From NCBI GenBank assembly GCA_009763385.1, contig CM019824.1:112176660-112240659 (forward strand): a DNA stretch of 64,000 nucleotides, written 5' to 3'. The notes below the pieces were generated by a model that made no database searches, was not told the origin of the DNA, and worked only from the letters and a program-made list of their open reading frames with translations. This document shows, in pieces, positions 33,165 through 44,832 of this stretch; the first letter of the stretch is position 1; each line of letters starts with the position of its first letter. Position numbers and translations under genes: made by a program. Source of the DNA: Coix lacryma-jobi var. lacryma-jobi (taxonomy: Eukaryota > Streptophyta > Magnoliopsida > Poales > Poaceae).

Positions 33165-34319
33165 GCTAGTCCCCGAGCACATTGAATCTTGGAGCGGTGT
33201 AAAAGATTTGGCAGCATCCCCGAGCAGTTTGGTCCCAAACTTCAAACCCAGTCTCCGACCAGGTTTTAATATATCATTTGCCATTTCATGAAACCCAAAA
33301 GATGAAATGTGCTCTTTGATAAAAAAAAGAAAAAATGACTCTGCTATGCTGGTGAAGTGTGCCCACTTTATACTGAAAAGTACAGTTAGCGATCCCTTCA
33401 AAACTTTGACTATCTCCGTTAGGTCAGCATACTCACCGACCAGGTGAAGTGTGCCCACTTAGTCCCCGATCTTGGCAATAGATGACTCTGTCATGTGATG
33501 CCAAGGTCAAATAATTTCAAGAATAAGAGAAAAAACATATACATGCATGACCAAGGGCCATGTATACATGGTAGTCCCCGAGCTTGGCAATAGATGACCC
33601 CGTCATGTGATGCCAAGGTCAAAAAATTCAACTGTGAGTCTATGATAAAGTGACACCGCAATGTCTGGCCATTTGTGAGCAAAGAATCTACTTTTTGCCG
33701 TCCTTTTTCACTTTGAAGTGTACCCTATCCTTCCTGCGGGCCACTTTTACTCTGTATGCAGTTGTCTTCTCTTGAAAAGTGACTTTATATCTGTTGAGCC
33801 CGTGACTCAGTAGGGCTTCTTTTTGCAGGTGAACATGGTCTATGAGCCAATATAACGCGGCTATAAATACACCACATTGATACCCATGTATGGCCAGCAT
33901 CCATGGTGCCGAAGTCTCAAACTCCCAACATTTTAAAGATGAGTGTCATCGAGTTAGCCAATCCTCCTGGTATAAATTTACTTGTAGCGTGTAAATAGCG
34001 GTGTTCCTAGAAGAATTCTTATGAGGGGATCGTTCGTTACGATGTTTCCCAACTGGTTTAGAGCGGGCAAAGATAGCGGGGCTCCTAGGAGAATTCTTGT
34101 GACGCCGACAATAATCCTAAGCCATGTACACACATATCGGTTCTTCCAGGATCCACCATTTCAGGGCATTTGCCCGAAGAACATCCCTGGTTCTCCAGGG
34201 AAGTTTAAAATCGTGAGGGTGATAGTGTTGCCGGTGTCGAGCCATATAATAATGCCCATATTGGGTTGTAGGTTCTTTATCATCTTTTAAAGCCTTGTTA
34301 GCGACATTTTCCCATTGTA
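33165..34319 (-). other. Y1 PPT and 3' untranslated region
   Basis: Starts with the PPT complement GCTAGTCCCCGAGC. It contains a repeated block TAGTCCCCGA.CTTGGCAATAGATGAC with CATGTGATGCCAAGGTCAAA (33,459-33,513 and 33,571-33,624). No coding is supported. Confidence 0.6.
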
Positions 34320-35565
34320 TGTCCATAGACCAAAAGAGGCGACCAGTCCCCAGTATGACTGGTGGAGCTGGTCCAGAAGCCAACGCAGCTCTGCCATGTG
34401 TGTGCCTTTAACTAGTTGTCTGACTAGTCCCCAGCTTTGCTGAGAAGGCTGGCGAAGAAGTTGACTAGTCCCCAGTATGACTGGTGGAACTGGTGCAGAA
34501 GCCAACGCATCTTGGCTACGTGTGTGCTTGTAACTGGTCGTCTGACCAATCCCTAGCTTTGTTGAGAAGGCTGGCGAAGAAGCCGACCAGTCCCCAGTAT
34601 GACTGGTGGAGCTGGTCCAGAAGCCAACGCAGCTCTACCACGTGTGTGCCTGTAACTGGTCATCTGACAAGTCCCCAGCTTTGCTGAGAAGGCTGGCGAA
34701 GAAGCTGACCATTCCCACGTATGACTCGTGGAGTTGGTCCAGAAGCCAACGCAGCTCTGCCATGTGTGTGCCTGTAACTGGTCGTCTGACCAGTCCCTAA
34801 CTTTGCTGAGAAGGCTGGCGAAGAAGCCGACCAGTCCCCAGTCCCCAGTATGACTGGTGGAGCTGGTCTAGAAGCCAACGCAGCTCTGCCACGTGTGTGC
34901 CTGTAACTGGTCGTCTGACCAGTCCCTAGCTTTGCTGAGAAGGCTGGCGAAGAAGCCGACTAGTCCCTAGTATGACTGGTGGAACTGGTTCCGAAGCCAA
35001 CGCAGCTTTGCTACGTGTCTGCCTGTAACTGGTCATCTGACCAATCCCCAGCTTTGTTGAGAAGGCTGGCGAAGAAGCCGACCAGTCCCCAGTATGACTG
35101 GTAGAGCTGGTCCAGAAGCCAACGCAGCTCTGCCACGTGTGTGCCTGTAACTGGTCGTCTAACCAGTCCCCCCCAGCTTTGCTGAGAAGGCTGGCAAAGA
35201 AGCCGACCATTCCCCAGTATGACTGGTGGAGCTGGTCCAGAAGCCAACGCAGCTCTGCCATGTGCGTGCCTGTAACGGGTCATCTGACCAGTCCCTAGTT
35301 TTGCTGAGAAGGCTGGCAAAGAAGCCGAGCAGTCCCCAGTATGACTGGTGGAGCTGGTCTAGAAGCCAACGCAGCTCTGCCACGTGTGTGCCTGTAACTG
35401 GTCGTCCGACCAGTCCCCAACTTTATTGAGAAGGCTGGCGAAGAAGCCGACCAGTCCCCAGTATGACTGGCGGAGCTGGTCCAGAAGCCAACGCAGCTCT
35501 TCCACGTGTGTGCTTGTAACTGGTCGTCTGACCAGTCCGCAGCTTTGCTAAGAAGGTTGGTGAAG
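34320..35565. repeat. tandem array, about ten units of ~122 bp
   Basis: The word CAGTATGACTGG recurs at about 34,351, 34,473, 34,595, 34,717 (mutated), 34,846, 34,968, 35,090, 35,215, 35,337 and 35,459. The period is 122 bp, with one ~130 and one ~125 spacing from small duplications. Each unit holds the dyad ACTGGT-CGTCTG-ACCAGT. Minus-strand open frames across it are repeat artefacts. It lies directly upstream of the TATA box of the plus-strand accessory gene. Confidence 0.92.
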
Positions 35566-35734
35566 AATTTATATGATTTTAATTTACTGAAGAAAAAATG
35601 CTTTATTTGCCTACCGTGGGCTTTGCATTTGGGCTTTGGAGTGGGCCATATCGACTGTTGTACGATTCGCCGTAATACAAACGGTCGAGGCGCGGTTCCC
35701 AAAAAACCCTGGGCCCGAAGGGTTGCGCCGTCTT

Positions 35735-35740
35735 TATAAA
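35735..35740 (+). promoter_or_regulatory. TATA box of the Y1 accessory gene
   Basis: TTTATAAAGG, about 140 bases before the ATG at 35,876 and about 170 bases after the end of the 122-bp array. It is on the opposite strand to the retrotransposon. Confidence 0.62.
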
Positions 35741-35875
35741 GGCAAACATTGTCGAAGTCATCCCTTACTCCGCCCATTGCCATTCCTCATTTCTTCGCCC
35801 TTGCTGTCTCGTACTGTAGCCCTAGATCCCGAAGAGCTTTTGTGCACCCCGTTCCCATTTTCTCCACTAAATCTG

Positions 35876-38373
35876 ATGGCGCGGAAGGCGAAGAAGTCGG
35901 CGGCGGCTCCTGCCATTAGGTTGGATCAGGAATGGCTGCCGTCGTAGAGCACGGTGGAGCAGCATCAACCGCCTCGTCTCCGGCGGCCTTCTTACGGATA
36001 AGGTGACCGGCGGCTGGAGGGCGCCAACCGGTGAGCTTTATCCCCACCCCAATGTTTATGAAATAGTCGTCTTTGAAGATTATTTTATTAGGGGATTTGG
36101 TCTTCCTTTCCATTCTTTTCTTTGAAAACTCCTTGATTTCTGGGGAATCAGGCTCTGCAATCTCGGCCCGAACTCCATCCTCTCCATTTCTGTCTTCATC
36201 CACCTATGCGAAGCGTATCTTGGGGTACAACCCATTTCAATCTCTTCCGCTACTTTTTCCAATTAAAGAAGAATAATCGCATGTCCCGTATTGCGGGGAG
36301 CGCATATGTGTTGCTACGGGAGGGGATGGCTTCCGAATACATCACGGTCCCTCTTCAAAGTAACGTGAGTGGATGGCAAGAGAAGTGGTTCTACATGACT
36401 CAGTGCCAGACTCCTCCTGTGAGTTGTGATGTTGGTAAGAGCATTGAGTCGAGCTGCACTTGGTCAGCGAAACCCTCCGCGAGTGAGATGCAACAAGTCC
36501 AGGAGCTGTTTCGTTTGGTGAAGGGGATTACGGCCGATGGGATCCAGGTTACAGCCAACTTTATGTACTGTCAGGTGCAACCGTGCAAGGAGAGGGAGCG
36601 ACCTAGTTATGAGTACGCAGGGCGCCCCGACCCGACCCGTGAGAGCGCGGAAGACCTGGATGTGAAGGAGCTGGAGAGGCGTGTGCACGTGGTGCTCCAA
36701 TTCTCAGATTGGAAGCAACCAAAGAATGTAACACAACCATTTAGTCTGGCGCGGCCCGTCCGAGATGTGAGTTCTCGTTTTTCTTGTATGATGCCTTCCA
36801 TTGTTATCAATAGATTGCTGGAGTGATTGAGGAGCCGGATTTCAAGTATTGCAAGTTCGCTTCAGCGTTTATATCTCCGATGTGTCGTCGACCGACTGGT
36901 CGGAGGGGATTGACCCTCGTCCAGAAGGTGGTCGACCTCCTCTCCCACAGGTAGGAGAGGGGACGACCGAAGAATCAAAGAAGAACAAAGCAGCCCAGAA
37001 AGCTGCCGATCCGCAAGCTGTCAAAGTTGTGGGTAAACGCCCGATTGGCTGCCGCGGGGCCACCACGAGGCCTTCGGCGAGGGCGGCGCGAGTCGACGGC
37101 TCTTTGAGCATCTCTGGCGACGCTCGCCAAAATATATCCGGGTCGGTTCGTGACTGGGATGATGACGACGACGATGACGAGCCGCTTACATTCAAGCGTC
37201 CTCGGGTTGAAGAGCCAGCGAGGTCAGCATGTCAGGTCCCACCGCTCTTGTCGGCACAGAAAACCAAAGGCCCCAAACTGAGGGGTGGTCTGCGCGTCAG
37301 ACACCTGTAAGTGTTCAGTTTCTGACTGTTCAACTTTGCGTTTGTAGGAATAACTTGACTTAACTAAACTTTTGTCAGGGATCCTGTGCCTGAGGTTGAA
37401 CCTGCCATCAGCGACGAAGACCCTGGACTGGTCAGGACACCTGTTGTCGAGCCCAACCAGTCTAGAGGTGGGACGGTCGAAGAGCAGGAATCAAAGGCGG
37501 GGGGTGGTGCAGGTTTTGAAGGCGACAGACACCCGACCTCTACCGAAGCTGGTCCTGGAGAGGGTGACGCTGGGTATGGTGAGGGGGAAGCCTCCGACTA
37601 GTGTCTGCCCAAGGAGCCACGCCCTGATTCTCTTGGGTCGGCTGGCTCCACCCATGCGTTGCCGGACGCGATGCTGTCCCCTTAGGAGGCTGCTTCAGGT
37701 GGGCATTATCGGGCATGTCGTGGAACAAGCTAAACCTAAAGTGGTCCAGGCGGCCCCCGAAGAGGAGATCATGGAGATCCCTCGGCCACCGAGGTCTCCC
37801 GAGCGAGCAGTGCACGTGGCGCGCTAGTGGGCTGGTGAGTGGGTTTTCCATGAGGAGAACGCAGACAGCGGCCCGATGAAGAACTTTGATCGGATGTTGA
37901 ACCAGATCCGGAAATATGCACAGGTAGCTTGTCCGGACATTTTGCATGGAACTGTGGTGCTTAGTGACCGAGCTTGATGACGTTGCTAACTTCGCAGGGG
38001 TTATCAGATGTGTCGGAAGAACGTCGCAAAAGCTACGAATCCATTGTCCCCTTGGCGGATGCGAAGGAAAAACTTGAAGAAGCGTGCGGGCATTACTGAG
38101 CTGATCTGGACGACGCCCAACGAGTCGAGGTTGAACTCTATGAGGCCACTCGAGAATAGGCCTCGGAAATCAACCGGTTGCTTCGCGAAAAAGAAGGTAC
38201 AATTTACTGCCTTTAGCAGTTTATAAGCTGAATTCCGTGCTGACCTTTCTCCTTTGAAAATAGAACTGGCTTCGCAAGTTGCCATCGAAAAGCTGAAAGT
38301 GCAAGACAACGAGGCCGCAGCGATGAGGGAGAAGACCCGAGCTGATGATCTCGAGAAAGAGCTTGAAGGTTAC
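35876..38373 (+). pseudogene. Y1 antisense accessory gene (Transposase_28 / 'putative gypsy type transposon' family), multi-exon, broken
   Basis: ATG 35,876 opens MARKAKKSAAAPAIRLDQEW. Exon 1 then encodes the family core: FEDYFIRGFGLPFHSF (~36,075), LGPNSILSISVFIHLCEAYL (~36,150), HFNLFRYFFQLKK (~36,232) and GWQEKWFYM (~36,375). Plausible GT-AG introns: 37,306-37,378, 37,924-37,997 and 38,197-38,263, plus a very short candidate at 36,767-36,813. The later exons are acidic, proline-rich and finally coiled coil (ELASQVAIEKLKVQ, DDLEKELEG). Breaks: stop plus shift near 35,945-35,960, TGA near 36,127, 1-base loss near 36,230, stops near 38,098 and 38,155. The function of the family is unknown; despite the Pfam name I see no DDE transposase motif. 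Confidence 0.7.
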
Positions 38374-38390
38374 CTGATGGGCTGTTAATA

Positions 38391-38905
38391 CTGTGTGTTT
38401 GACCTGACAAGATTATACCAAATTTAGTCCTTAAGGTAAAATACGTGCATGCTATGCACCAAATAAGTATCTACGGTATAAATGAATCAAATCCTTTGAT
38501 CCATGTGTATACTCGTTGCACCATATATAGAGTATGAACCAAATATATGTACGTCTTGGCTTGCCAAAAGGTTCTAACAAGCTAGCAGCCACGTGTATCC
38601 ACATAGAATGCACCTGAGCTTACCATGAAGACCAATTCACGTCATGCTTAGATAGGTCATATTTACCAAACATGCATATTCATTGGTCCTCTGCACCTAC
38701 GAGTTGAAGACTTTATTTTCTTTTGTAGTTTGTAATAGAAAGCCATATGATGTAATCTTATTTTTCATGTACTCATGTTGGAACTCTTAATTAAGGGTGT
38801 TCTCTACGGAGATGTAATTAACATAATTTTTATGCAAATATAAGAATTATGGAAGTATGGACTCGCAATACCTGTTCTTTTACTTTTGTCCCAATTAAAT
38901 TTAAT
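38391..38905. other. unassigned AT-rich segment between Y1 and Y2
   Basis: About 515 bp with no coding, LTR or TIR that I can recognise. It joins the 3' half of Y1 to the 5' half of Y2. Confidence 0.4.
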
Positions 38906-38910
38906 CAAAA

Positions 38911-40869
38911 TTAAATTTGTCTCTGCTGACGCGGAGGCGGGTCATAGTCGCCCGTTTTCCCGCCATCAGATGGCTTATTCCCCTTCTTCTGAAGCTCCAT
39001 GGCAGCAACAGTATTGTCTCCTGTTCTCTTGCGGGTGTTTTGCTGTGGTGCCTGGTTGCCTCTCTGATTGTTCCCTCGATCGCCCTGTGTGTTCCTCTCG
39101 GGGAAGCGTTCCTGAGTGCATTCTTCAGTTGCTATCATGGAATTTACGGCCCGATGGAACTCGTCAGCGGTGGTCGGGTCCTAATGAAATCTTTGTAATT
39201 GTACCTTTCACAAATTCCGTTGCCAAAAAGGTCAATTACTTCTTTGTCTGTAATGTCAGATACTGTGGAGCGGATCTCTGAGAAGCACCTATAATACTCC
39301 CGTATTGACTCATTTTTCTGTTGCTTGCAAGTTCTGAGCTTAGTCCAGGGATCTGATCTCTCGGGGATACCCGCAAAGTTCTGTATGAAGATACGGTGGA
39401 GTTGTTCCCAGGAGTCAATGGACTCGAGCTTAAGCCTGTCGAACCAAGCGAGTGGCATTGTCTCTAAAGCCATTGGGAGAAAGAGTGCTTTGACGTCGTT
39501 GCTTCCTCCTGCTAACTCAACTGCTTGAGCGTACAACCGGAGCCACCGTTTAGGTTCTGTCTTCCCATCGTACTTTGAGTAGTTCCCGGGTTTGAATTTT
39601 TGTGGAAACGGGACTGCGTCAGATGCTGCAATTGCGACTTCGCGGTATGAAGATTCAGCTCCTCCTTTGGCTTGATCAGGTCCTCGGTTGCCCAGGCGGC
39701 TCCTTACTGGTGCCCTGTCGAGTCGTTCATGAACAGGCTGCCTCTGGCTGGGATGGGATGACGCTTGCTCATCGGCTAAGGACTCAAGGTTCCGGCCCTT
39801 GAGTTGTAGCGCGGTAGTCTGAAGCATAACCAATCGTCGTTCTTCATCGGGGGTGCAGTTGTCTTTGGCTCCCATCTCCGTGGCCAGAGCAATGATGGTC
39901 TGGTAGGGTGTCTGGTAGACTTTGTGGCCAAAAAACCCTCATAAATTCGGGCTCAATGTTGCGAGAGCAATCATCTCGTCGGCGATTGTGATCATCCTGG
40001 GATTGTCCCTCCTGGTGACGTTGAGAAGGAGCTTGACGCTCTGCGTCTTCTTCCAGGCACCTCCGAGTATTGTATTGCTCAAGTCGTACATTGTAGCTCT
40101 CTATGGCTTCCTTTCGATGATTTGCTCGCCTTCTACGAGCGTCTTTTGCTTGATTCCACCTTATCCTCTCTACCTTTGAGGACTCGGTTTCATCAGGCCC
40201 TTCTAGGTCATTGTCGGATATCATGCTCAAGGTTTCGTCATCGCGAAGGACATCCGGAGGTGTTGGAGGTCATAGAGATGATTGATGTCCTGCCATGAAT
40301 ACTTCGTGAGTGAAGCCTTGGTTTGTTGATCCTGGTGTAGTCGACTCTAAAGTAGAGGCACTGGAGTTTAGCTCTGTTGAGGTCTCATGTTCCTCAAAGG
40401 GGAGCTGATGTCTGTATTGGTATGGAAGTTGCTGGTCAATTGTGCCAACCAGCCTAGCCGGGGCTAGCTGTATTGGCCAATGGACAATGTTACCCTCCTT
40501 GGTAGACCTAAAAATGAGTCCTTGTTGAGCTCCGGTCAAAGGTATCTGTTGATACTCTTTGAATTTTGCGTCAATCAGGTCTTGGAAGTTTTCAGCCGAG
40601 TTCCGAAGTTCGAAGGTGATGCCATGTTTGGTCTCCGAGTCCTTTTCGTTCTCAGAATTTGAGTTCGAGTAGGAGTCGGGTGCTTCCGGTTGGTCTCCAG
40701 AATCTTGCGGATCTTGGATAGCAAGGTTTGCTAGGTTCTGAGTGAGATCACTCATCTTTAGTGTGGCTTGCGCTTTCAAATCAGTGTGAAGTTGTCGATG
40801 CAGCTTTCCTTGATCATCTGCGATGCAAGTCCATGATCCAAAAACGAAAATTGATCCCGCCGAGAACAT
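38911..40869 (-). pseudogene. gag: Y2 gag (Retrotrans_gag type), broken and 3'-truncated
   Basis: Start chosen at ATG 40,869 (MFSAGSIFVFGSW); ATG 40,755 (MSDLTQNL) is an alternative. The N-terminal part is acidic. The gag core is FPQKFKPGNYSKYDGKTEPK, then AWFDRLKLESIDSWEQLHRI and a basic, glutamine-rich end. Breaks: TAG near 40,270, a frame change near 39,930 and another near 39,175. Without these the frame would run from leader to 38,911, where recognisable sequence ends before any zinc knuckle or protease. Confidence 0.78.
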
Positions 40870-40913
40870 GTTGTCGTGGTTCGCCGGGCTCTTGGTCGTC
40901 GAATCACCGAAAG

Positions 40914-40931
40914 CCCCTACCTGGCGCGCCA
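40914..40931 (-). promoter_or_regulatory. Y2 primer binding site
   Basis: Minus strand TGGCGCGCCAGGTAGGGG, two bases from the LTR end CACCGACA. This is the PBS type usual in grass Tat/RIRE2-like elements. Confidence 0.82.
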
Positions 40932-40933
40932 AC

Positions 40934-41356
40934 TGTCGGTGTTTGTTAACCGGCAACTCATCTTGAGTAATCTCAGATGATTTGTTCGGTGGGGATTGGC
41001 GTTCGTAGGACTCGGCGAGTACACAGAGACAGCGATTTATACTAGTTCAGGCCGCTAAATAGCGTAATACCTTACGTCCAGTGCAGCGTATGCCTTGTGT
41101 ACGATTATCATTCAATTGTCTGGAGCCTGCGCCTGCTTCCCCTTATATATCCAGGTGAAGCATAGCACAGACCGAGTCCTAGTCGGTTACAACAGAGGAT
41201 TCTTAATCTAATTACAGGACTTCCTTTAAGAACTCGACTAAGTTCTAGTGAGAATCCTAATCTAAGTATGCTTTGTATCAAGTCTTCGGATCTCCCGTGC
41301 CATCCGGGATTAGTCGGAGTAATCATCTTCTGATGATATCTCTGACATCAGAGTCA
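40934..41356 (-). repeat. Y2 5' LTR (423 bp)
   Basis: Plus reading TGTCGGTGTTTGTTAACC…CTGACATCAGAGTCA. Minus-strand TATATAAGG at 41,152-41,160. The right edge is fixed because LINE coding resumes immediately beyond it. Confidence 0.78.
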
Positions 41357-44300
41357 GTCATCATCTTGACACATGACGCAATTGTATCCATCCTCAAGAA
41401 ATTGCCCCCTCCTTCTCAACATGTTTCTTGTATTCAATCTATCATTCAGAAGAAGCCAAGTGAAAAATTTGATTTTAGGAATACATTTAGATTTCCAGAG
41501 CCAAGCAATGATTCTAGGAGGCTGCAGAGAGGAGAACTGGTACTGATAAAACCTGCTTGAAGAGTAGCTAGCCTGCCCCCAAATAAATCCCTAGGAGTCA
41601 TTTTCCTCAGAGCTAACAAGATTAAGCTGGGCCAACTCAGCATGTAAATCCAGGAACTCATTATATGCTTGTCTAGTCATGGGGATTCTGAAGCAGTCAA
41701 GAAGTGGCTCAGCATTTCTAAGCTTCCAAAGGGAAATTTTAGGATCTTTAGCAAAGCTTAGGAGGTTAGGGTACTGTACTGAGTATAAATTTCCATTAAT
41801 CAAATCTTCCCAAAAGCCAACCGTGTCACCTTTGTGTGGGGTATAGAAGGCAACTCCCCTATACTGAACATTAAGCTTTAGGATATCTTTCCACCAAAAG
41901 GATCCTTTTTCTTTGACCAAATGTGGAACTCCTTCAGCATAATACTTTTTTCCAGGTAAGAGTAACCCACTGAATGTTTTGCTTTCTGTAAAATTTGTCC
42001 AGATGTTTAAGGAGAAGAGCATCATTTTGTAAGCTTGGATTAATAACTCCCATACCACCCTTGCTCTTGGGCAATCTGACCAGATCCCAAGCAGCAAGAT
42101 TATAACCTTTCCATAGAAAATTCTTTCGATGTTTATCTATTATTTCAATCACTGACACAGGGAGCTTTAAAGAACACATATAATAGGTTGGAAGCGAAGA
42201 ATTCACTGAATTAATCAGCTGGAGCCTACCAGCATAGGAGAGCCACTGAGAACTAGCAGAGAGTCTCCTTTCAATCCTGCAAATCAAAGGGGCATAATCC
42301 TTAACTTGGGGCTTCGTTAATCCCATGGGCAGACCCAGATATGTGAAGGGGAAAGAACCCACTATGCAGCCAAAGGTATTTCCTAGAGAGACCAATTTAT
42401 CATGATCCACATTGATTGGAACCATACAAGACTTATGATAATTAAATTTCAGCCCACTGGACAGGAAAATATCATGGAGGATCCCCTTGAGATGCATTAA
42501 CTGAACTTCACAAGCTTGCATGACCAGAATTGTGTCATCAACATATTGGACTACAGGAAAGGGGTTATCCATACACCGAGGAAATGGGGGAAGGAGGTTC
42601 CCAAGAGCATATTCATGATTAATTACCACCTGAAGAATCCAATGGCAAACAATAGAGGGGAGAGAGGGTCCCCTTGCCTAACCCCCCTTTTACATTTGAA
42701 ATCCTTACCTGCCACCCCATTCAGAAGAACATAAGAGGTGGCACTGGATAGTAAAATAGCATTCCAGTCATCCCATCTAGAAGGGAACCCCTTGGCTCTA
42801 AGCATTTCTAGAATTGCCTCGTGCTCCACTAAATCAAATGCCTTTTAGAAATCAAGCTTTAAGATGATTATCTCTCTTTTGGATTGATGGCATTGATGCA
42901 GAAATTCAAAACTCCATCCTAAGCAGTCTTGAATGGATCTGCCTTTTATAAATCCATATTGGTTTTCATGAACTACATGTAAAGCAAGTCTCTGGAGCCT
43001 GTTTGCAAGAATCTTTGTGATCGCCTTTAGGGAAGAATTCAGCAGAGAGATTGGTCTGAAGTCATTAACTCCTTCTAGGTTATCCTTTTTGGGGACAAGA
43101 GTGATATAAGAATAATTAATACTTTTTAGATCTGCCTGATGGAAGTAGAAGTCATTACATAGCTTGTACATATCTTCCCTTATGATTGGCCAAGCTTTTT
43201 TAAAAAATAAGCTATTAAAGCCATCCGGACCAGGGGCCTTGTCATTTGGGAGCTCCAAGATGACAACATCAATTTCCTCCTTACTGAAAGGCTGATAGAG
43301 CTCCTCTAGGCCATCATACTGCTGCACCAACTGCTACAAATCAAACTGCATTGAGATGCCAACAGAATTACCCAACCTTCTTTTGAATTCCTGATAGAAT
43401 AGTGCACTTTTCCCATTATGGTCAGACACCATTCTTCCATTACCGTCATCAATCTGGCAAATAATGTTCTTCTTATACCTCTCAGTAGCCATCGCATGGA
43501 AGAACTTTGAATTTTCATCCCCAAATTGAACCAATCTTTGTGTGAATCTTTGCCTCCAGTAAGCATTTTGCATTGCCAACAGATTACTGTAATGTGACTT
43601 GAGGATGTTCCTGAAAGCAGTCTCCTGAGAGTGCAAGCATCTAATCTCTTCAAGTTTGTCGAAGAAAGCAATGGTGGCATTACAATTGCTAATAAGCTTA
43701 CTGAGATTAGAGAAATTTTTTGCCTACTTCTTCAGGATTCTTCTAAGCACTTTAAATTTAGCACTAATCACATGAGCACTATTAGAGCATCTGGGAGGGA
43801 TCTGCCAGGCACTATTGATCTGATCATAGCAACCAGAGTGATTGAACCAGAAATTCTCAAATCTGAAAATATTAGACTTGGGAATATTCGTTCCAATTTG
43901 AATGTTACATGGGAGGTGATCGGAGGTGGTTCTGGCAAGAGGGAGGACTAGAGTGTGGGGGTATTGGCTGGTCCAAGCAACAGAAGTAAAAAACCAATCC
44001 ACTTGCTCCAAGAGGGGAGAGTCCTGCATGTTTCTCCAAGTATAACATCTGCCTTTAATGGGAAGCTCAATGAGGCCCAGCTGACTAATGAGATTATTGA
44101 CAATAGCACAGTCATTGAAATTACCCCCCCCGGTTTATTCCCGTTTTAAGCATATCTAAAGAAATTGAAGTCACCAATAAGAAGCAAAAGATCATCATCT
44201 TCAATAACCAGGTGAGAGAGCCAATTAACAAACTCATCCCTACCAAGCTGTCTGCAAGGCCCATAGACCACCACAAGTGACCAAGCCTCCAGGTTGTGAG

Positions 44301-44607
44301 AAGAGGAAACATTCATGCAAATTGCAAAAAGTTGTTTTTCAACTGTGACAATATTGAAATAGGAAGAGGACCAACAAACCAAAATACCTCCAGAAGCACC
44401 CACCGAAGGACAATAATAAAATCTATCAAATCTTTTTGGAGCAAAATTTCTAATATATGTCAGGTCAAAATCTTCCCTCTTGGTTTCTTGTAAACAGAAT
44501 ATATTTGCATTACTTTCATTAACCTTGTTTCTAATAGGATTCCACTTGTCACTATCATTGAGACCACAAACATTCCAACACAAAATATTCCAAGACCTAC
44601 TATTCAT
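41357..44607 (-). pseudogene. LINE ORF2: AP endonuclease - reverse transcriptase - zf-RVT, broken
   Basis: Starts MNSRSWNILCWNVCGLND (44,607). The endonuclease includes LQETKRE and, after a frameshift in the C-run at ~44,124-44,131, the SDHLPC motif. RT contains NDKAPGPDGF (~43,250), ITLVPKKDN, GFIKGRSIQD (~42,965), GVRQGDPLSPLLF (~42,665) and the catalytic YVDD in VQYVDDTILV (~42,555), then YLGLPMG. The C-terminus is KCIPKIKFFTWLLLNDRLN and a Cys pair (CVMC), cut by Y2. Breaks: stops near 43,334, 42,845, 42,626, 42,000 and 41,590, and frame changes near 44,135, 42,640 and 42,000. The enzyme nicks target DNA and copies its own RNA there (target-primed reverse transcription, family knowledge). 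Confidence 0.87.
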
Positions 44608-44757
44608 TGCAACACGACAGAAAGTTCAACAAAAAAAATGGAGGTACAACCCCCATAACAGTATTTCACATAGAAACATAGTAATAAGATAAAATAAAGC
44701 CACACAGATTGGCTGACAGACAAAAGAAGTTCAAAGCACCAACTCCATGAATACCAA

Positions 44758-44832
44758 CTATAGTGGAAATAGGTCTTCATGGATCACTCTTTTGGGTGGG
44801 AGTACAGAGATGCATCAGTAAGCTCCGAAGGA
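44758..44832. repeat. 75-bp inverted repeat, inner arm
   Basis: CTATAGTGGAAATAGGTCTT… to …AAGCTCCGAAGGA. Pairs with 45,759-45,833 with about three mismatches. Confidence 0.9.

Larger units (their letters stand above)
32641..38390 (-). mobile_element. Tat-type Ty3/gypsy element Y1, 3' part with antisense accessory gene
   Basis: Minus orientation: 3' LTR 33,164-32,641, PPT 33,178-33,165, then (rightward) a repeat-rich 3' untranslated region and an accessory gene on the plus strand (35,876-38,373). An accessory ORF antisense between pol and the 3' LTR is known from grass Tat elements such as Grande (family knowledge). Pol, gag and the 5' LTR are missing. ACACT (32,636-32,640) would be the left target copy. 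Confidence 0.72.
38906..41356 (-). mobile_element. Tat-type Ty3/gypsy element Y2, 5' part, inserted in the LINE
   Basis: Minus orientation: 5' LTR 41,356-40,934, PBS 40,931-40,914, leader, gag to 38,911. The right LTR edge interrupts the LINE ORF2 zinc-finger region (…CVMCQDDD). GTCAT (41,357-41,361) is the expected target copy. Everything downstream of gag is missing. Confidence 0.78.

Noticed and set aside
34290..35430. Open frames reading LLDQLHQSYWGL… across the 122-bp array
   Set aside because: Repeat-driven artefacts present in several frames. The period is not a multiple of three, so no frame is conserved.
34320..35565. CRISPR-like array
   Set aside because: Units are contiguous 122-bp tandem repeats without unique spacers, in a plant retrotransposon.
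36869..37195. Minus-strand frame SSSSSSSQSRTDPD… opposite the Y1 accessory gene
   Set aside because: Shadow of the acidic (GAC/GAT) run on the plus strand.
35876..38373. A host gene with introns
   Set aside because: The conserved core belongs to a protein family carried by grass gypsy elements. It lies between a Tat 3' LTR and the expected pol, antisense, and carries several disabling mutations.
32641..41356. Y1 and Y2 as one intact Tat element
   Set aside because: Orientation and order would fit, but the two LTRs differ in length and in most of their sequence, and flanking pentamers differ (ACACT and GTCAT).
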